Source: Borrelia turcica IST7
GTDB lineage: Bacteria > Spirochaetota > Spirochaetia > Borreliales > Borreliaceae
Direction of reading: 5' to 3'
DNA length: 64,000 nt
NCBI RefSeq assembly: GCF_003606285.1
Contig: NZ_CP028884.1
Coordinates: 372,001-436,000 of the forward strand
The translations under genes and the position numbers were made by a program. Positions 35,865 to 47,676 of the stretch are shown here, piece by piece. Position 1 is the first letter of the stretch. Each line of letters starts with the position of its first letter. Under the pieces are notes generated by a model that made no database searches, was not told where the DNA came from, and saw nothing but the letters and a program-made list of their open reading frames with translations.

Positions 35865-36884
35865 TTACGAAATAAATTTTGAAATAAAAGCATTATAAGA
35901 CGCCTCATTTCTGGGAACCTTAATCTCATTATTAACTATTCTGTTCTTAACTTCTACTAAACTCTCATATCCTTCTTTTAGATCTAAGTTTATCAACTTA
36001 TTAAAAATTAAATCAAGAGCTCCATCTTTAAGTCCAAACTCTAAACTATTTCCACCATTCCATTCTCCAATATCCAAATAAGATCTTGTCAAATCAAATA
36101 TTACTACATCAACTCTCTTAACATATGACACAAGTATGTTACTAGGTGCAAGGTATGATTGATCCTGGTCAACTCCAATTACATAATATCCCTCTCCCAT
36201 TTCCTTTGCTACCTCAATTGCTCCTAGTCCTGATAGTCCTGCTGCTGCAAATATTATATCAATCCCATCGCTATACATCTTACTTGCCATTGACCGTCCT
36301 AATGATAGATCGGTAAATGTCCCTACATATTGTGCATTTACCTTAATATCTTTATTAGCATATCTAGCTCCGGCCTCATATCCATATCTAAATGCATTAA
36401 TTACTTCCCCCTCAATTCCACCTAAAAATCCTATATTCCCTGTCTTTGTCGTTTTAGCTGCAATATACCCTACCAAAAAGGCTCCCTCCTCTGATCTAAA
36501 ATTCACATTCACCAAATTTTTAGGTAACTCTACATCTGCCGAATAAGACCCCTCAATGATTGCATAATTAACATTAGCATTTTCTCTCGCTTTTTGTAAA
36601 AAAACATCCGTAAACTTAAAACCAAGTCCCCATATCAAGCTAGAACCACCATCTTCCAAACCTCCGATATCTCCCAAATAATCAGAAGCCTTAGATTCTT
36701 TCTCAATAATATTCACACCAAACTCTTTCTCAAGTTGCTTCATTGCCTTAGAAGAACTCTCATTAAAGCCTTTATCATCAAAAGTACCATCAACTATCAC
36801 AGAAACAGTACTAGGCAATACAGTTTCATTTTGCGGATTTGAACATCCTAAACACAAAAAAAGCAAAATAACTATTTTTAACAT
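35865..36884 (-). CDS. bmpD: Basic membrane lipoprotein BmpD
   Basis: A 339-residue lipoprotein (lipobox LFLCLGC) of the BMP/PnrA family of purine nucleoside-binding proteins. VIVDGTFDDKGFNESSSKAM, the ASDYLGDIGGLEDGG segment and VNYAIIEGSYSAD match BmpD of B. burgdorferi as I remember it. Residues about 132-249 are shared without any amino-acid change with the next gene. A strong GGTGGAGG ribosome site precedes the ATG. It lies 40 bases downstream of the rpsG terminator, so expression depends on read-through or a promoter squeezed into that gap. Confidence 0.9.
   Translation of the reverse strand: MLKIVILLFLCLGCSNPQNETVLPSTVSVIVDGTFDDKGFNESSSKAMKQLEKEFGVNIIEKESKASDYLGDIGGLEDGGSSLIWGLGFKFTDVFLQKARENANVNYAIIEGSYSADVELPKNLVNVNFRSEEGAFLVGYIAAKTTKTGNIGFLGGIEGEVINAFRYGYEAGARYANKDIKVNAQYVGTFTDLSLGRSMASKMYSDGIDIIFAAAGLSGLGAIEVAKEMGEGYYVIGVDQDQSYLAPSNILVSYVKRVDVVIFDLTRSYLDIGEWNGGNSLEFGLKDGALDLIFNKLINLDLKEGYESLVEVKNRIVNNEIKVPRNEASYNAFISKFIS
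36136..36491. repeat. 356-bp direct repeat, copy 2 (in bmpD)
   Basis: Partner of 35048-35403, offset by 1088 bases in the same orientation; 355 of 356 bases are equal by direct comparison. Confidence 0.97.
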
Positions 36885-36920
36885 AAATTAACCTCCACCT
36901 AATTCAAAATAAATACAAAA

Positions 36921-36950
36921 AAAAACACCTTGAAAAAGGTGTCTTTTTTA
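36921..36950. terminator. Intrinsic terminator after rpsG
   Basis: ACACCTT (36925-36931) pairs with AAGGTGT (36936-36942) around GAAA, flanked by A-runs on one side and T-runs on the other. On the minus strand it is followed by nine T, a textbook Rho-independent terminator closing the long ribosomal/RNA polymerase operon. Confidence 0.9.
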
Positions 36951-37421
36951 CCATCTATAATGTGTAAAAGCTCTATTTGCTTCTGCCATCCTATGAGTAT
37001 CTTCCTTCTTTTTAAAAGCAACTCCTGTAGAATTGTAAGAATTTACAAGCTCATTAGCTAACTTTTCTTGCATCGACTTCCCACTAGATTTCCTAGCAGC
37101 AGAAATTATCCACTTCATTGCCAAAGCTTCACGTCTCTCTTCCCTCACCTCAACAGGTACCTGATAAGTAGCACCACCAACTCTCCTACTTCTAACTTCT
37201 ACCAAAGGCTTAATATTATCCAAAGCCTTACTAAAAACAGCAACCTTATCATTCTCCTCAAGCTTTTCTGCAAGCATATCAATTGAATTATAAATTATAG
37301 CTTCGCTTATTGACTTCTTACCATCGTACATCATTCTATTAACAAATTTAGCAATAACCCTAGAGCTATACTTAGCATCTATGGAAACTTTTTTCTTTAT
37401 TTTTCGACTCTTTCTTGACAT
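36948..37421 (-). CDS. rpsG: 30S ribosomal protein S7
   Basis: A 157-residue primary rRNA-binding protein of the 30S head, near the usual 156. It has [11 protein letters not shown], the [16 protein letters not shown] loop, [16 protein letters not shown] and the [11 protein letters not shown] helix, ending in [16 protein letters not shown] chose ATG 37421 because AGAGGT lies 7 bases upstream; a TTG two codons earlier is too close to that site. It follows rpsL by 12 bases and ends at a strong terminator. Confidence 0.96.
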   Translation of the reverse strand: MSRKSRKIKKKVSIDAKYSSRVIAKFVNRMMYDGKKSISEAIIYNSIDMLAEKLEENDKVAVFSKALDNIKPLVEVRSRRVGGATYQVPVEVREERREALAMKWIISAARKSSGKSMQEKLANELVNSYNSTGVAFKKKEDTHRMAEANRAFTHYRW

Positions 37422-37433
37422 AACCAATACCTC

Positions 37434-37808
37434 TTAAGCCTTAGGTCTCTTAGTTCCATACTTAGAACGCCCTTTCTTACGATTATTAACACCCAAAGTG
37501 TCCTTAGCGCCCCTAATAATATGATACCTAACACCAGGCAAATCCTTAACTCTCCCACCCCTAATAAGCACAACTGAGTGCTCCTGTAAATTATGTCCAA
37601 TACCCGGAATATAAGCCGTTACCTCAAACCCATTAGAAAGTCTAACACGAGCTACCTTTCTTAAAGCTGAATTAGGTTTCTTAGGCGTAACTGTCATTAC
37701 ACGAGTACAAATCCCTCTTCTCTGTGGACAATTCTGAAGCGCAGGAGATGCTGTCTTTTCTTTCTGACTCTTTCTTGGCTTCCTTATTAGTTGATTAATT
37801 GTAGGCAT
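37434..37808 (-). CDS. rpsL: 30S ribosomal protein S12
   Basis: A 124-residue decoding-centre protein. The [20 protein letters not shown] block and [13 protein letters not shown] block carry the two lysines where streptomycin-resistance mutations arise; both are wild type here. The ATG at 37808 follows rpoC by 66 bases, and no terminator is seen between them, so rpsL-rpsG extend the rpoBC transcript. Confidence 0.97.
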   Translation of the reverse strand: MPTINQLIRKPRKSQKEKTASPALQNCPQRRGICTRVMTVTPKKPNSALRKVARVRLSNGFEVTAYIPGIGHNLQEHSVVLIRGGRVKDLPGVRYHIIRGAKDTLGVNNRKKGRSKYGTKRPKA

Positions 37809-37874
37809 CTACTAATGCTCCCTTTTCTTAATTTTACCAATAAAATATTAACAAATATATGATTTATTGTCAAT

Positions 37875-40800
37875 TTAAACCTCATTGTTTGTATTTTCTC
37901 TTATTTTAATTCTCTTGTACAAATTCATACCCGTTCCAGTAGGAATCAAATGACCAATAACAACATTCTCTTTCAAACCCTTAAGATCATCAACTCTACC
38001 TGCAATTGAAGCATCTGTTAAAACCTTAGTAGTCTCCTGGAAAGAAGCAGCTGATATGAATGAATCTATATTAAGAGAAGCTTTCGTTATTCCAATAAGA
38101 ATTGGACTAGCAATGGCAGGTTCACCACCCTGCTCAATCACTCTCTTGTTTTGCTCATAAAAAGTATGTTTATCTACTTTTTGATTATAAACAAAATTGG
38201 TATCACCTACAGATATAATCTTAACTTTCTTCATCATTTGTTTAATAATGACCCCAATATGTTTATCATTAATACTTACACCTTGCTTCCGATAAACATC
38301 TTGAATCTCTGCTAACAAAAACTCCTGTAAACTAATTCCACCAAGAATTTCAAGAACATCATGAGGATTAATTCTTCCATCGCAAAGCATATCTCCAGCC
38401 CTTACAATGTCTCCATCTCTAACCAAAAGATGTTTTCCAGCAGGAATATAATGCTTATGTTCAACCCCATACTCATCCAACACATTAATAAGTCTCTTCC
38501 CCTTCTGAATTGCCTTAAACTGAACAACTCCACTTACCTTAGCCATCTCCGTCAAGTTCTTTGGTATTCGTGTCTCAAATAAATCATTAACCCTAGGAAG
38601 ACCTCCCGTTATATCTTGAGTTTTCTCAGAACCCTTAGAAAGCTTAGCAATAACATCTCCAATATTAATATCTTGTCCATCCTCAACCTGCAGATAAGCA
38701 TCTCCCGGAAGTACATAAGATGATATTTCAACACCTCTGTCATTAATAATTAAAATTCTAGGATCAAGAGACTCAAAAACTTGATCTGTAATTCTCTTTT
38801 CAATATTCCCTGTTTCAAGATTTATTTCCTCTTTAAGAGTTGTGCCTAAAATAATATCCTTAAATTTAATTTTCCCTTTAACTTCAGCAATAATAGGTTC
38901 TGCAAATGGATCAAATGTTCCAATAACACTTCCGGCTTCAACATAATCACCAACATTAATTTCAAGTCTTGTACCAGCCTTTAAAGGCACCTCTTGCTCT
39001 TCAGAAACAATCATAAATTTATCATCCATAATCTTAATAAAACCAATATAAGATGATAACACTTCCATGCCTTCTTTATTTACAAACAAAGGCATACCCT
39101 TAATCACCTTCTGAGAATCTAAGACCTTAATTTCTTCAATAAGCTTAATATCTTCCTCATAAATAACATTAATTACTCTTAAAGTTCCTTTTCTTGTAAA
39201 AAGCAACCCACCATCAACCTCAACATTAAAACCTTCTATTCCATTAAGAATGAAAGTGTTTTTAAGTGAAATTTTATCATCCTCACTACCCGCCTGTGCA
39301 ACTCCCCCAATGTGAAAAGTTCTCATAGTAAGCTGTGTCCCTGGTTGACCTATTGACTGAGCAGCAATTATCCCAACAGCCTCTCCAATATTAACAGGCT
39401 TATTCTTTGAAAAATCTCGTCCATAACACTTCTGACAAACTCCATGTTCAGCCTCACAAGTTAAAACAGACCTAATTACAAGCTTATCAATACCAATAGT
39501 TTCCAATAATTTTATCCTAGACTCCGTAATCTCTTCATTTACATCTAAAATAATCTCACCCGTAATAGGGTGTTTTATTCTCTCAATTGAATAACTTCCT
39601 ACAGCTTTTTCTCTTAAAGACTCAACTACCTCTTCTCCATTTTTTAAGGCCTCAACTTTTATACCATTAATAGTTCCACAATCCTCTATTCTAACAACAA
39701 CATCTTGAGCAATATCTACCAATCTTCTAGTTAAATATCCAGCATCTGCAGTCTTTAAAGCAGTATCCGCAAGTCCCTTTCTTGCACCATTTGTAGATAT
39801 AAAGAACTCTATTACAGACAATCCTTCCTTAAAATTAGAAATAATTGGAAGCTCAATAATATCACCAGAGGTCTTAGCCATCAAGCCTCTCATTCCTGCA
39901 AGTTGTCTTATCTGATTTCTACTTCCACGAGCACCAGAATCAGCCATCATATAAATAACATTAAATCCATTCCTATCACTCTTAAGTATCTCCATCATCT
40001 TAGTAGTAAGCTCTTCATTTGTTTTTGACCAAACAGAAATAACATTATTATATCTTTCTTCTCCAGTAATAACACCCTTAGTATAATCATTCTGTATCTT
40101 AGCAATTTCTCTATTAGCTTTCTCCACATACACTTTCTTCTCTTTAGGTACAATAATATCGCTCATACTTATTGTACATCCAAATTTAGTAGCATATTTA
40201 AACCCAAGTTCTTTAATGATATCTAACATCTCAATTACAATAGAAGAACCATGAACAACATAAACCTCAGAAATTAAAACTTGTAACTCATAATCGCTAA
40301 GTGTTTTATTTACAAATCCAACCTTATCTGGCAAAGCTTCATTAAACACAACACGACCCGACGTAGTCTCGATATATTCACCATTAACCTTTACATAAAT
40401 CTGTGCATTATAATCTAAACTCTTATTATTAACCGCAAGAAGAACTTGACTAAAGTTTAAGAACTTACGCCCCTCTCCAACTACATTCTTTTTCTGCATG
40501 GTTAAATAATAAAGACCCAAAACAATATCCTGAGATGGAAATACAATAGGATGCCCATTTGCAGGATTTAACAAATTATTAGTAGATAGCATCAAGGCCC
40601 AACTCTCAGATTGTGCCGCAGGAGTCAAAGGAACATGAACAGCCATCTGATCGCCATCAAAATCAGCATTATAAGCATGACAAACAAGAGGATGCAACTT
40701 TATTGCCTTCCCTTCAACTAAAACCGGTTCAAAAGCTTGAATTCCTAATCTATGGAGCGTTGGAGCTCTATTCAAAAGCACAGGATGTTCCTTAATAACT

Positions 40801-42008
40801 TCATCTAAAATCTGCCATACTTCATCCACTTCTTGCTCAATTAAACTTTTTGCCCTCTTTATATTAAATACAGATTCACTCTCAATTAACCTTCTAATTA
40901 CAAACGGTTTAAAAAGCTCAAGCGCCATCTTTGAAGGAATACCACACTGGTGAAGCTTAAGTTCAGGGCCAACAACAATTACAGAACGACCAGAATAATC
41001 AACCCTCTTCCCAAGAAGATTTTGCCTAAACCTACCCTGCTTACCCTTTAATGCATCAGACAAAGACTTAAGCGGTCTATTCGATGAACCTTTAACAACT
41101 TTTCTCTTATGAGAATTATCAAAAAGAGAATCAACCGATTCTTGCAGCATTCTTTTTTCATTTCTAACAATAATCTCAGGTGCATTCAAAAGTAAAAGTT
41201 TTCTTAAACGATTATTTCTATTTATAACTCTCCTATAAAGATCATTTAAATCAGAAGTAGCAAATCTACCTCCATCAAGCTGAACCATAGGCCTAATTTC
41301 CGGCGGAATCACAGGAAGAACATCCATAATCATCCATTCCGGTTTATTTCCAGAAATTTTAAAGTTCTCAATAATTTCAAGTCGTCTTAAAAGCTTTTTA
41401 TCTGTCTTGTCATCTTTATCAATCATTTGAACCCTAAGCTTAGATGAAAGTTCATCAAGATCAAGATTTTCAAGTAAAGTTTTAATTGCCTCAGCTCCCA
41501 TTGAAGCATTAAAAGACATCCCATATCTTTCTCTTGCTTCAGAATACTCATCTTCATTTAAAAGCTGCATCTTCTTAAGGTCAGTATCTCCTGGTTCAAT
41601 TACGATATATTTTTCATAATAAAGAATAGAATTTAAATTAGAAGCCGTAATATCAAGCAAAAGACCAATTCTAGAAGGGATATACTTATAGTACCAAATA
41701 TGAGCAATAGGAGCCGAAAGTTCAATATGCCCCATTCTTTCACGCCTAACTTTAAAATGCGTTACCTCAACATTACAACGATCACAAATAATGCCCTTAT
41801 ACCTTACTGATTTAAATTTACCACAATAACATTCCCATTCTTTTGTTGTTCCAAAAATCCTCTCACAAAAAAGCCCATCTTTTTCAGGTCTTAAAGTTCT
41901 ATAGTTAATAGTTTCAGACTTCTTAACTTCACCATAAGACCAATTTCTAATTTGATCAGGAGACGCTATTTTTATTTTTATTTTTTCAAAATCTTTTATC
42001 TCTTTCAT
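37875..42008 (-). CDS. rpoC: RNA polymerase beta' subunit
   Basis: A 1377-residue catalytic subunit. An N-terminal zinc ribbon ([19 protein letters not shown]) is followed by the clamp, the catalytic loop [12 protein letters not shown] with the three Mg-binding Asp, the bridge-helix region ([16 protein letters not shown]) and trigger loop ([18 protein letters not shown]). A second zinc site ([13 protein letters not shown]) comes near the middle. The length is standard for bacteria without large lineage inserts. It starts 14 bases after the rpoB stop. Confidence 0.98.
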   Translation of the reverse strand: MKEIKDFEKIKIKIASPDQIRNWSYGEVKKSETINYRTLRPEKDGLFCERIFGTTKEWECYCGKFKSVRYKGIICDRCNVEVTHFKVRRERMGHIELSAPIAHIWYYKYIPSRIGLLLDITASNLNSILYYEKYIVIEPGDTDLKKMQLLNEDEYSEARERYGMSFNASMGAEAIKTLLENLDLDELSSKLRVQMIDKDDKTDKKLLRRLEIIENFKISGNKPEWMIMDVLPVIPPEIRPMVQLDGGRFATSDLNDLYRRVINRNNRLRKLLLLNAPEIIVRNEKRMLQESVDSLFDNSHKRKVVKGSSNRPLKSLSDALKGKQGRFRQNLLGKRVDYSGRSVIVVGPELKLHQCGIPSKMALELFKPFVIRRLIESESVFNIKRAKSLIEQEVDEVWQILDEVIKEHPVLLNRAPTLHRLGIQAFEPVLVEGKAIKLHPLVCHAYNADFDGDQMAVHVPLTPAAQSESWALMLSTNNLLNPANGHPIVFPSQDIVLGLYYLTMQKKNVVGEGRKFLNFSQVLLAVNNKSLDYNAQIYVKVNGEYIETTSGRVVFNEALPDKVGFVNKTLSDYELQVLISEVYVVHGSSIVIEMLDIIKELGFKYATKFGCTISMSDIIVPKEKKVYVEKANREIAKIQNDYTKGVITGEERYNNVISVWSKTNEELTTKMMEILKSDRNGFNVIYMMADSGARGSRNQIRQLAGMRGLMAKTSGDIIELPIISNFKEGLSVIEFFISTNGARKGLADTALKTADAGYLTRRLVDIAQDVVVRIEDCGTINGIKVEALKNGEEVVESLREKAVGSYSIERIKHPITGEIILDVNEEITESRIKLLETIGIDKLVIRSVLTCEAEHGVCQKCYGRDFSKNKPVNIGEAVGIIAAQSIGQPGTQLTMRTFHIGGVAQAGSEDDKISLKNTFILNGIEGFNVEVDGGLLFTRKGTLRVINVIYEEDIKLIEEIKVLDSQKVIKGMPLFVNKEGMEVLSSYIGFIKIMDDKFMIVSEEQEVPLKAGTRLEINVGDYVEAGSVIGTFDPFAEPIIAEVKGKIKFKDIILGTTLKEEINLETGNIEKRITDQVFESLDPRILIINDRGVEISSYVLPGDAYLQVEDGQDINIGDVIAKLSKGSEKTQDITGGLPRVNDLFETRIPKNLTEMAKVSGVVQFKAIQKGKRLINVLDEYGVEHKHYIPAGKHLLVRDGDIVRAGDMLCDGRINPHDVLEILGGISLQEFLLAEIQDVYRKQGVSINDKHIGVIIKQMMKKVKIISVGDTNFVYNQKVDKHTFYEQNKRVIEQGGEPAIASPILIGITKASLNIDSFISAASFQETTKVLTDASIAGRVDDLKGLKENVVIGHLIPTGTGMNLYKRIKIRENTNNEV

Positions 42009-42022
42009 AGAAACCTCAAAAC

Positions 42023-45000
42023 CTAAGTTTTATTAATCAATTCCTCTTCCTTCTCCGTTAAAGGAACTTGATCTCCTTTATCATCATAAATTGACAAATC
42101 AAACCCAAGACCTCTTAACTCCTGCATCAAAACATTAAAAGATTCAGGAATGCCAGATACATTAGTAGGAATACCCTTAACAATATTCTCATAAATCTTA
42201 ACTCGTCCTGACATGTCATCCGATTTTACTGTCAATAGCTCTTGAAGAGTATGCGCAGCCCCATAAGCTTCAAGCGCCCAAACTTCCATCTCCCCAAGTC
42301 TCTGACCACCAAATTGTGCCTTTCCTCCAAGAGGTTGCTGTGATACAAGTGAATAAGGACCTGTAGACCTTGCATGCATCTTATCATCAACAAGGTGGTG
42401 AAGTTTAAGCATATATATAACCCCAACCATAACCTCATTTTCAAATTGTTCTCCTGTATACCCATCATATAAAATCTCTTTTGAGGTTTCATTAAACCCA
42501 GCTTTCCTTAGATTTTCCTGTATTTGTTCATTTGTAGCAGATTCAAAAACAGGAATATCATAATACTCACCAAGATATTTACCAGCAAGGCCAAGTTGAG
42601 ATTCCATTAATTGACCAATATTCATACGAGAAGGTACCCCCAAAGGGTTTAAACATATATCAAGAGGTGTTCCATCGGAAAGATATGGCATATCTTCAAC
42701 AGGAAGAATTTTTGCAACTACTCCCTTATTTCCATGCCTTCCGGCCATTTTATCACCTTCCTTAAGTTTTCTTTTCTTAGCAATATAAACCTTCAATATT
42801 TCATCAACACCCGGAGGAAGATTTCCAACATCATCCTTCGTGATTCTTTGCACATCAATTACAGTACCCTCAGTACCATGTGGAACTTTTAGTGAATTAT
42901 TCTTAACATCTTTTGCTTTCTCTCCAAAAATCGATGTTAAAAGTTTAAATTCAGGAGTAATATCTCCTTCTGACTTTGGCGTAACTTTACCAACCAAAAT
43001 ATCACCCGGTTTTACATAAGTTCCTATTACTATAATTCCATTCTCATCTAATTTACTTAATATCTTTGAGCTTACATTAGGAATATCTGCCGTAACCTTT
43101 TCAGGACCAAGTTTAGTTTCTCTTACCTCAATACCAAACTCTTTAATGTGAATTGAAGTATAAAGATCTTCTTTTACAATTCTCTCAGATATTAATATAG
43201 CATCCTCATAATTAAATCCATTCCAAGGAATAAAGCCAACCAACAAATTATTTCCAAGAGCAAGTTCACCGTATCTAGTAGCAGGTCCATCTGCAATTAT
43301 CTCGCCCTCACTAACTTCCTGTCCTTCCTTAACTAAAACTGACTGATTAAAAGAAGTATCCTGATTCGTTCTCTCATATTTAGAAAGATAATATTCATCT
43401 AAATCAGAAGAATCACTAGCCTCACTAGGTTTTACAACTATTTTTTTGTTTGTTGACAATATAACTGTACCTGCTCTTTTTGCCTTAATAACAACACCAG
43501 AATACTTAGCAACTACCCTCTCCATACCAGTACCAACAATAGGTGGCTGTGGAAACAATAAAGGAACTGCTTGGCGTTGCATATTTGAACCCATAAGAGC
43601 ACGATTCGCATCATTATGCTCAAGGAAAGGTATTAACGCGGAAGAAACAGAAATCAACTGCCTAGGAGAAACATCCATATAATCTATACTTCTAGGCACC
43701 ATAGTAGTATAATCGCCAGAAACCCTAACAGAAATTAAATCTTCAATATAATTACCATCAACATCAACATCAGCATTCGCCTGTGCAATACTTTTCTTTT
43801 CCTCATCAATTGCAGATAAATACTCTATTTCACGAGTAACCTTACCGTCAACTACTTTTCTATAAGGAGTTTCCAAGAATCCATAATCATTTACTCTGGA
43901 ATAAGTAGCTAAAGAAACAATAAGGCCAATATTAGGGCCCTCAGGAGTCTCAATAGGACACATCCTACCATAATGGGTATAATGAACATCTCTTACCTCA
44001 AATCCTGCACGATCCCTTGAAAGTCCTCCAGGACCCAAAGCATTAAGCCGCCTTTTATGTGTTAATTCAGCCAAAGGATTAACCTGATCCATAAATTGTG
44101 AAAGTTGACTAGTTGCAAAAAATTCCTTAACAGCAGAAACAATAGGTTTAACACTTATCAATTCCTGAGGCTTAAGATTAAATACCTCCTTATTAGACAT
44201 TCTATCCTTTGCAATTTTTTCTACCCTTGCCATCGCTCCCTTATATATATTCGTAAGTAACTCGCCAACAGAACGAACTCTTCTATTCCCAAGATGATCA
44301 ATATCATCAAGAGTATCATGCCCATCATATATCCTTAAAAGATGAGATATAGTATTTACAATATCTGTCATAGTAAGAACTGAAGTTGTCAAATCATCAA
44401 GTCCAAATTTTTTAGAAAGCTTATATCGCCCCACATGTCCAAGATCATACCTCTTCTCTGAGAAAAACACTGTTCGTAAATCATTTTCAGCACTATCAAT
44501 AGAAATTGGTTCTCCCGGCAAAAGCACATTATAAACAGCAAGCATCACTGATTCTCTTGAAAGCTCCTTAAATCCATCTTTTAAGGAAAAATAAGCATCT
44601 TCTTTTTCAAAACAATTTAAAATAATATCAGAACTAATAAAATATTTTCCAGGAACACTATCATAACCATCAAAATCAATAAGCCTTATTTCTTTTATTC
44701 CATTTTGTAAAAAATCCTCAATATCCTGTAAAGTTATCTTATCACCCGCACGATAAGTCATATTTTCTTTTATATTAATATTTACGGCTAAATACTGACC
44801 TGCAATTTCTCTTTTGGTATCTTCATTTACCTCAATTTTTCTAATGTTATAAAAAGTATCTATTATCTTCTCTCTAGTATCAAGTCCCAATGCTCTTAAG
44901 AAAAGAGTAACAAGTATTCTCTTCTTTCTGTCTATCTTAACATAAAGGTAATCTTTTTTTGAGTCAATCTCAAATTCTAACCAAGAACCACGATAAGGTA

Positions 45001-45490
45001 TAATGCGAGCAAAATACAAGTCCTTTTCCTTATAAAAAACAACTCCAGGAGACCTATGAATCTGAGATACAATCACCCTCTCAGCACCATTCACAATAAA
45101 AGTTCCCCTATTAGTCATTAAAGGAATAGTACCCATATAGACATCCTTCTGTCTTATTTCCCCTGTTGTTAAAAACTGTAAATTTAACCTTATCTTTAAA
45201 ATAGCCTCATAACTTTGTCCCTTCCTCTTGCATTCTTTCTCTGTAAAACTAAGAGAATCATCCTCAATGTAGTATTTTTCATACTCAAGAGCAACTTCAC
45301 CATTGCTACTTTTTATAGGAAAAACATTTCTAAAAACAGATTCAAGTCCCTCATTAAGCAAAGGTTCTTTATTTTTTAATCTCTCAAGCTGCAAAAATTT
45401 CTCATAAGAATTCAATTGTATTTCAATTAGGTTAGGTAAGTCTAAAATTTCTTCTGCCTTGCCTTGCCCTAGATGAACCCTTTTTATCAT
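42023..45490 (-). CDS. rpoB: RNA polymerase beta subunit (natural rifampicin-resistance residue)
   Basis: An 1155-residue subunit forming the catalytic cleft with beta'. The rifampicin pocket reads [11 protein letters not shown]...[12 protein letters not shown]: Asn483 stands at the position of E. coli Ser531, a residue linked to natural rifampicin resistance in Borrelia. Other landmarks are [18 protein letters not shown] and the C-terminal [23 protein letters not shown] 45490 has AAGGAG 8 bases upstream; an open frame 11 codons longer (45523) lacks one. It is preceded by two hairpins in the rplL-rpoB gap. Confidence 0.98.
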   Translation of the reverse strand: MIKRVHLGQGKAEEILDLPNLIEIQLNSYEKFLQLERLKNKEPLLNEGLESVFRNVFPIKSSNGEVALEYEKYYIEDDSLSFTEKECKRKGQSYEAILKIRLNLQFLTTGEIRQKDVYMGTIPLMTNRGTFIVNGAERVIVSQIHRSPGVVFYKEKDLYFARIIPYRGSWLEFEIDSKKDYLYVKIDRKKRILVTLFLRALGLDTREKIIDTFYNIRKIEVNEDTKREIAGQYLAVNINIKENMTYRAGDKITLQDIEDFLQNGIKEIRLIDFDGYDSVPGKYFISSDIILNCFEKEDAYFSLKDGFKELSRESVMLAVYNVLLPGEPISIDSAENDLRTVFFSEKRYDLGHVGRYKLSKKFGLDDLTTSVLTMTDIVNTISHLLRIYDGHDTLDDIDHLGNRRVRSVGELLTNIYKGAMARVEKIAKDRMSNKEVFNLKPQELISVKPIVSAVKEFFATSQLSQFMDQVNPLAELTHKRRLNALGPGGLSRDRAGFEVRDVHYTHYGRMCPIETPEGPNIGLIVSLATYSRVNDYGFLETPYRKVVDGKVTREIEYLSAIDEEKKSIAQANADVDVDGNYIEDLISVRVSGDYTTMVPRSIDYMDVSPRQLISVSSALIPFLEHNDANRALMGSNMQRQAVPLLFPQPPIVGTGMERVVAKYSGVVIKAKRAGTVILSTNKKIVVKPSEASDSSDLDEYYLSKYERTNQDTSFNQSVLVKEGQEVSEGEIIADGPATRYGELALGNNLLVGFIPWNGFNYEDAILISERIVKEDLYTSIHIKEFGIEVRETKLGPEKVTADIPNVSSKILSKLDENGIIVIGTYVKPGDILVGKVTPKSEGDITPEFKLLTSIFGEKAKDVKNNSLKVPHGTEGTVIDVQRITKDDVGNLPPGVDEILKVYIAKKRKLKEGDKMAGRHGNKGVVAKILPVEDMPYLSDGTPLDICLNPLGVPSRMNIGQLMESQLGLAGKYLGEYYDIPVFESATNEQIQENLRKAGFNETSKEILYDGYTGEQFENEVMVGVIYMLKLHHLVDDKMHARSTGPYSLVSQQPLGGKAQFGGQRLGEMEVWALEAYGAAHTLQELLTVKSDDMSGRVKIYENIVKGIPTNVSGIPESFNVLMQELRGLGFDLSIYDDKGDQVPLTEKEEELINKT

Positions 45491-45519
45491 TAAAAGACTC
45501 CTTTTTAAGACACGATAAA

Positions 45520-45545
45520 CCACATACTACTCAACCAGCATGTGG
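45520..45545 (-). promoter_or_regulatory. Hairpin upstream of rpoB
   Basis: CCACAT (45520-45525) pairs with ATGTGG (45540-45545) around a 14-base loop, 30 bases before the rpoB ATG. With the stem at 45559-45575 it forms a two-hairpin leader like the attenuator region between rplL and rpoB of other bacteria. Function is inferred. Confidence 0.4.
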
Positions 45546-45558
45546 AATAATAAATCTG

Positions 45559-45575
45559 AAACATTTTCAATGTTT
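45559..45575 (-). promoter_or_regulatory. Stem-loop at the rplL stop (possible attenuator)
   Basis: AAACATT (45559-45565) and AATGTTT (45569-45575) form a perfect 7-bp stem with a 3-base loop directly at the rplL stop codon. There is no T-run, so full termination is unlikely. Partial attenuation or RNA processing would explain lower rpoB than rplL output. Confidence 0.45.
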
Positions 45576-45946
45576 TATTTAACTTCAACTTTTGCACCAA
45601 CTGATTCTAATTTCTTCTTTATCTCCTCAGCATCTGCCTTTGAAACACCTTCCTTAACTGCCTTAGGCGCAGCCTCAACTAAAGCCTTAGCCTCTCCAAG
45701 TCCAAGTCCAGTAATAGCTCTTACTTCCTTAATAACATTAATCTTACTATCCCCAAAAGATACAAGCATTACATCAAACTCTGTTTGTTCCTCAGCACCA
45801 CTACCCGAATTGCCAGGCCCAGCAGCAACAGCAACAGCCGCAGCAGTAACTCCAAATTTTTCCTCAATAGCTGTTATAAGGTCAACAACCTCAGCTGTTT
45901 TGGCTCCCTCAAGCCATGCTAAAATATCTTCTTTACTTAGTGACAT
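45575..45946 (-). CDS. rplL: 50S ribosomal protein L7/L12
   Basis: A 123-residue stalk protein: an N-terminal dimerisation helix region ([20 protein letters not shown]), an Ala/Gly hinge ([16 protein letters not shown]), and the C-terminal factor-binding domain ([21 protein letters not shown] and [14 protein letters not shown]). It recruits elongation factors. It lies between rplJ and rpoB in the standard order. Confidence 0.97.
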   Translation of the reverse strand: MSLSKEDILAWLEGAKTAEVVDLITAIEEKFGVTAAAVAVAAGPGNSGSGAEEQTEFDVMLVSFGDSKINVIKEVRAITGLGLGEAKALVEAAPKAVKEGVSKADAEEIKKKLESVGAKVEVK

Positions 45947-46020
45947 ATTAACTTAACTCCTTTTACATTTATTCTAACCAGTGATAGCATGCACTCAATT
46001 AAGACTAACACTGCTTTTCA

Positions 46021-46509
46021 TTAAACTTTAATATCAGACAAAGCCTTTAATGTTCTTGCGAGTTTTGAAATTGGAGCTTTAAGTACACTTGCAAACAAAG
46101 AAATAGCCTCTTTCTTAGTAGGAAGCTTCCCATACTCATTAAGCCTAGCCTCATCATAAACTTCACCTAAAACAAAACCTCCCTTAACTTTCAAAGTAGT
46201 CTCTTTAACAAATTCATAAAAAATCTTTACAATTATATTAGCCTCATCAACAGCAGTCACAACAGCTGTTGGTCCTAAAAGATAAGAATCAAGACCCTTT
46301 ATTTCTCTGTCTTTCAAAACTCGCTTCATTATATTATTTTTAACAACCCTTAAAGCACCCTTTTCGCTCTCTACCCTATTCCTAAGCTTAGTAAGTTCTG
46401 CTACTGTTAATCCCCTGTAATCTAGGAAAAAAATATTATCCTTACCATCTAGAAAACCCTTAAATAAATTAAACATTTCTACCTTTTTAGGATTTATCTT
46501 TGCATTCAT
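46021..46509 (-). CDS. rplJ: 50S ribosomal protein L10
   Basis: A 162-residue stalk-base protein that anchors L7/L12 dimers through its C-terminal helix ([19 protein letters not shown]). N-terminal [16 protein letters not shown] and [17 protein letters not shown] are typical. ATG 46509 has AGGAG 6 bases upstream; the open frame continues 8 codons to 46533 but would run into rplA. In many bacteria L10-L12 represses its own mRNA leader. No specific leader fold is resolved here. Confidence 0.96.
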   Translation of the reverse strand: MNAKINPKKVEMFNLFKGFLDGKDNIFFLDYRGLTVAELTKLRNRVESEKGALRVVKNNIMKRVLKDREIKGLDSYLLGPTAVVTAVDEANIIVKIFYEFVKETTLKVKGGFVLGEVYDEARLNEYGKLPTKKEAISLFASVLKAPISKLARTLKALSDIKV

Positions 46510-46519
46510 AAACCAACTC

Positions 46520-47194
46520 CTAAACAAAATCAATCTTCATAGAAGGTCCCATAGTAGATGAAATATAAACACTATCCACAAAAGTACCCTTTAAATCACT
46601 AGGTCGTTTCTTAAGTAATTCCCTAATAAACTCATCATAATTTTCCCTTACTTTCTTATTATCCATAGAAGATTTACCAATAGAGAAATTTATTACACCA
46701 TTCTTATTTGCCCTATATTCTGTACGACCTTTCTTAAGACTACTAATAGCACCCCTTACATCATTTGTAACAGTTTGCGTCTTAGGGTTTGGCATCAATC
46801 CCCTTTTACCTAAAATAGGACCAAGTTTTCCTACATCCTTCATCATATCAGGTGTTGCCACAACAACATCAAACTCATCAAATCCACCCTTAATCTTATT
46901 AATAAAATCGTCATCGCCAACATAAGTAGCACCAGCTTCTCTAGCCTCTTCCGCTCTATCTCCTTTTGCAAATACAAGTATTCTTTTCTCTTTCATAAAC
47001 TGATTTGGCAAAACGACTGTGTCTCTAACCGTATGACTCTTCTTTAAGTTAAGATTAATAGAAACATCTATAGTTTCATCGAACTTAACAAATTTAATTT
47101 CCTTCAACAAAGATATAGCATCATCTATACTGTAAGCTTTAAGCTTATCTACCCTAGACAAAGCTTGTATATATTTTTTTCCAACTTTAGCCAT
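46520..47194 (-). CDS. rplA: 50S ribosomal protein L1
   Basis: A 224-residue L1-stalk protein that helps release E-site tRNA and in many species represses its own operon. [38 protein letters not shown] and [17 protein letters not shown] are family signatures. The ATG overlaps the rplK stop by one base (TAATG), indicating coupled translation. Confidence 0.97.
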   Translation of the reverse strand: MAKVGKKYIQALSRVDKLKAYSIDDAISLLKEIKFVKFDETIDVSINLNLKKSHTVRDTVVLPNQFMKEKRILVFAKGDRAEEAREAGATYVGDDDFINKIKGGFDEFDVVVATPDMMKDVGKLGPILGKRGLMPNPKTQTVTNDVRGAISSLKKGRTEYRANKNGVINFSIGKSSMDNKKVRENYDEFIRELLKKRPSDLKGTFVDSVYISSTMGPSMKIDFV

Positions 47195-47628
47195 TATTTT
47201 TCCACCTCAACACCCATTGAACGAGCACTTCCCGCAATAATTTTAAATGCTGCCAACTCTGTTTTTGCATTTAAATCAGGCATTTTAACTTTTGCAATTT
47301 CTGCTACCTTTTCTTTTGATATAGTCCCAACTTTGTCCGTATTAGACTTCTTAGAGCCTGTCTCAATTCCAATAGCCTTCTTAATCAAAACAGAAGCAGG
47401 AGGAGTTTTAACAATAAATGAAAAACTCTTATCACTATAAACAGTAATAATAACAGGAACAACAATCCCTGGCTCCATTTTAGCTGTTCTTTCATTAAAT
47501 TCCTTAACAAACTGAGGACCACTTACCCCATGAGGCCCAAGAGCCTGACCTATTTTAGCTCCCGGAACTGCCTGCGCAGCTGGAACTTGCAATTTAACCC
47601 AAGCAATTTCTTTTTTCTTCTTAGACAC
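47194..47628 (-). CDS. rplK: 50S ribosomal protein L11
   Basis: A 144-residue GTPase-centre protein binding the thiostrepton region of 23S r[28 protein letters not shown] and the basic [21 protein letters not shown] with C-terminal [10 protein letters not shown] are diagnostic. It starts at GTG 47628, 7 bases after AAGGAG. It is between nusG and rplA. Confidence 0.97.
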   Translation of the reverse strand: MSKKKKEIAWVKLQVPAAQAVPGAKIGQALGPHGVSGPQFVKEFNERTAKMEPGIVVPVIITVYSDKSFSFIVKTPPASVLIKKAIGIETGSKKSNTDKVGTISKEKVAEIAKVKMPDLNAKTELAAFKIIAGSARSMGVEVEK

Positions 47629-47676
47629 AAATAACTCCTTATGGTAATAACGCTCTTAAAGCTCCCATTAATAATA

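Noticed and set aside
32505-36884. bmp cluster as a recent simple tandem duplication
   Set aside because: Only short tracts are near-identical; the gene ends and bmpC are strongly different, so patchy conversion fits better.
40613-40795. 60-codon plus-strand frame inside rpoC
   Set aside because: Antisense shadow of the catalytic region of rpoC.
42232-42492. 86-codon frame inside rpoB
   Set aside because: Same-strand shadow of a conserved part of rpoB in another frame.
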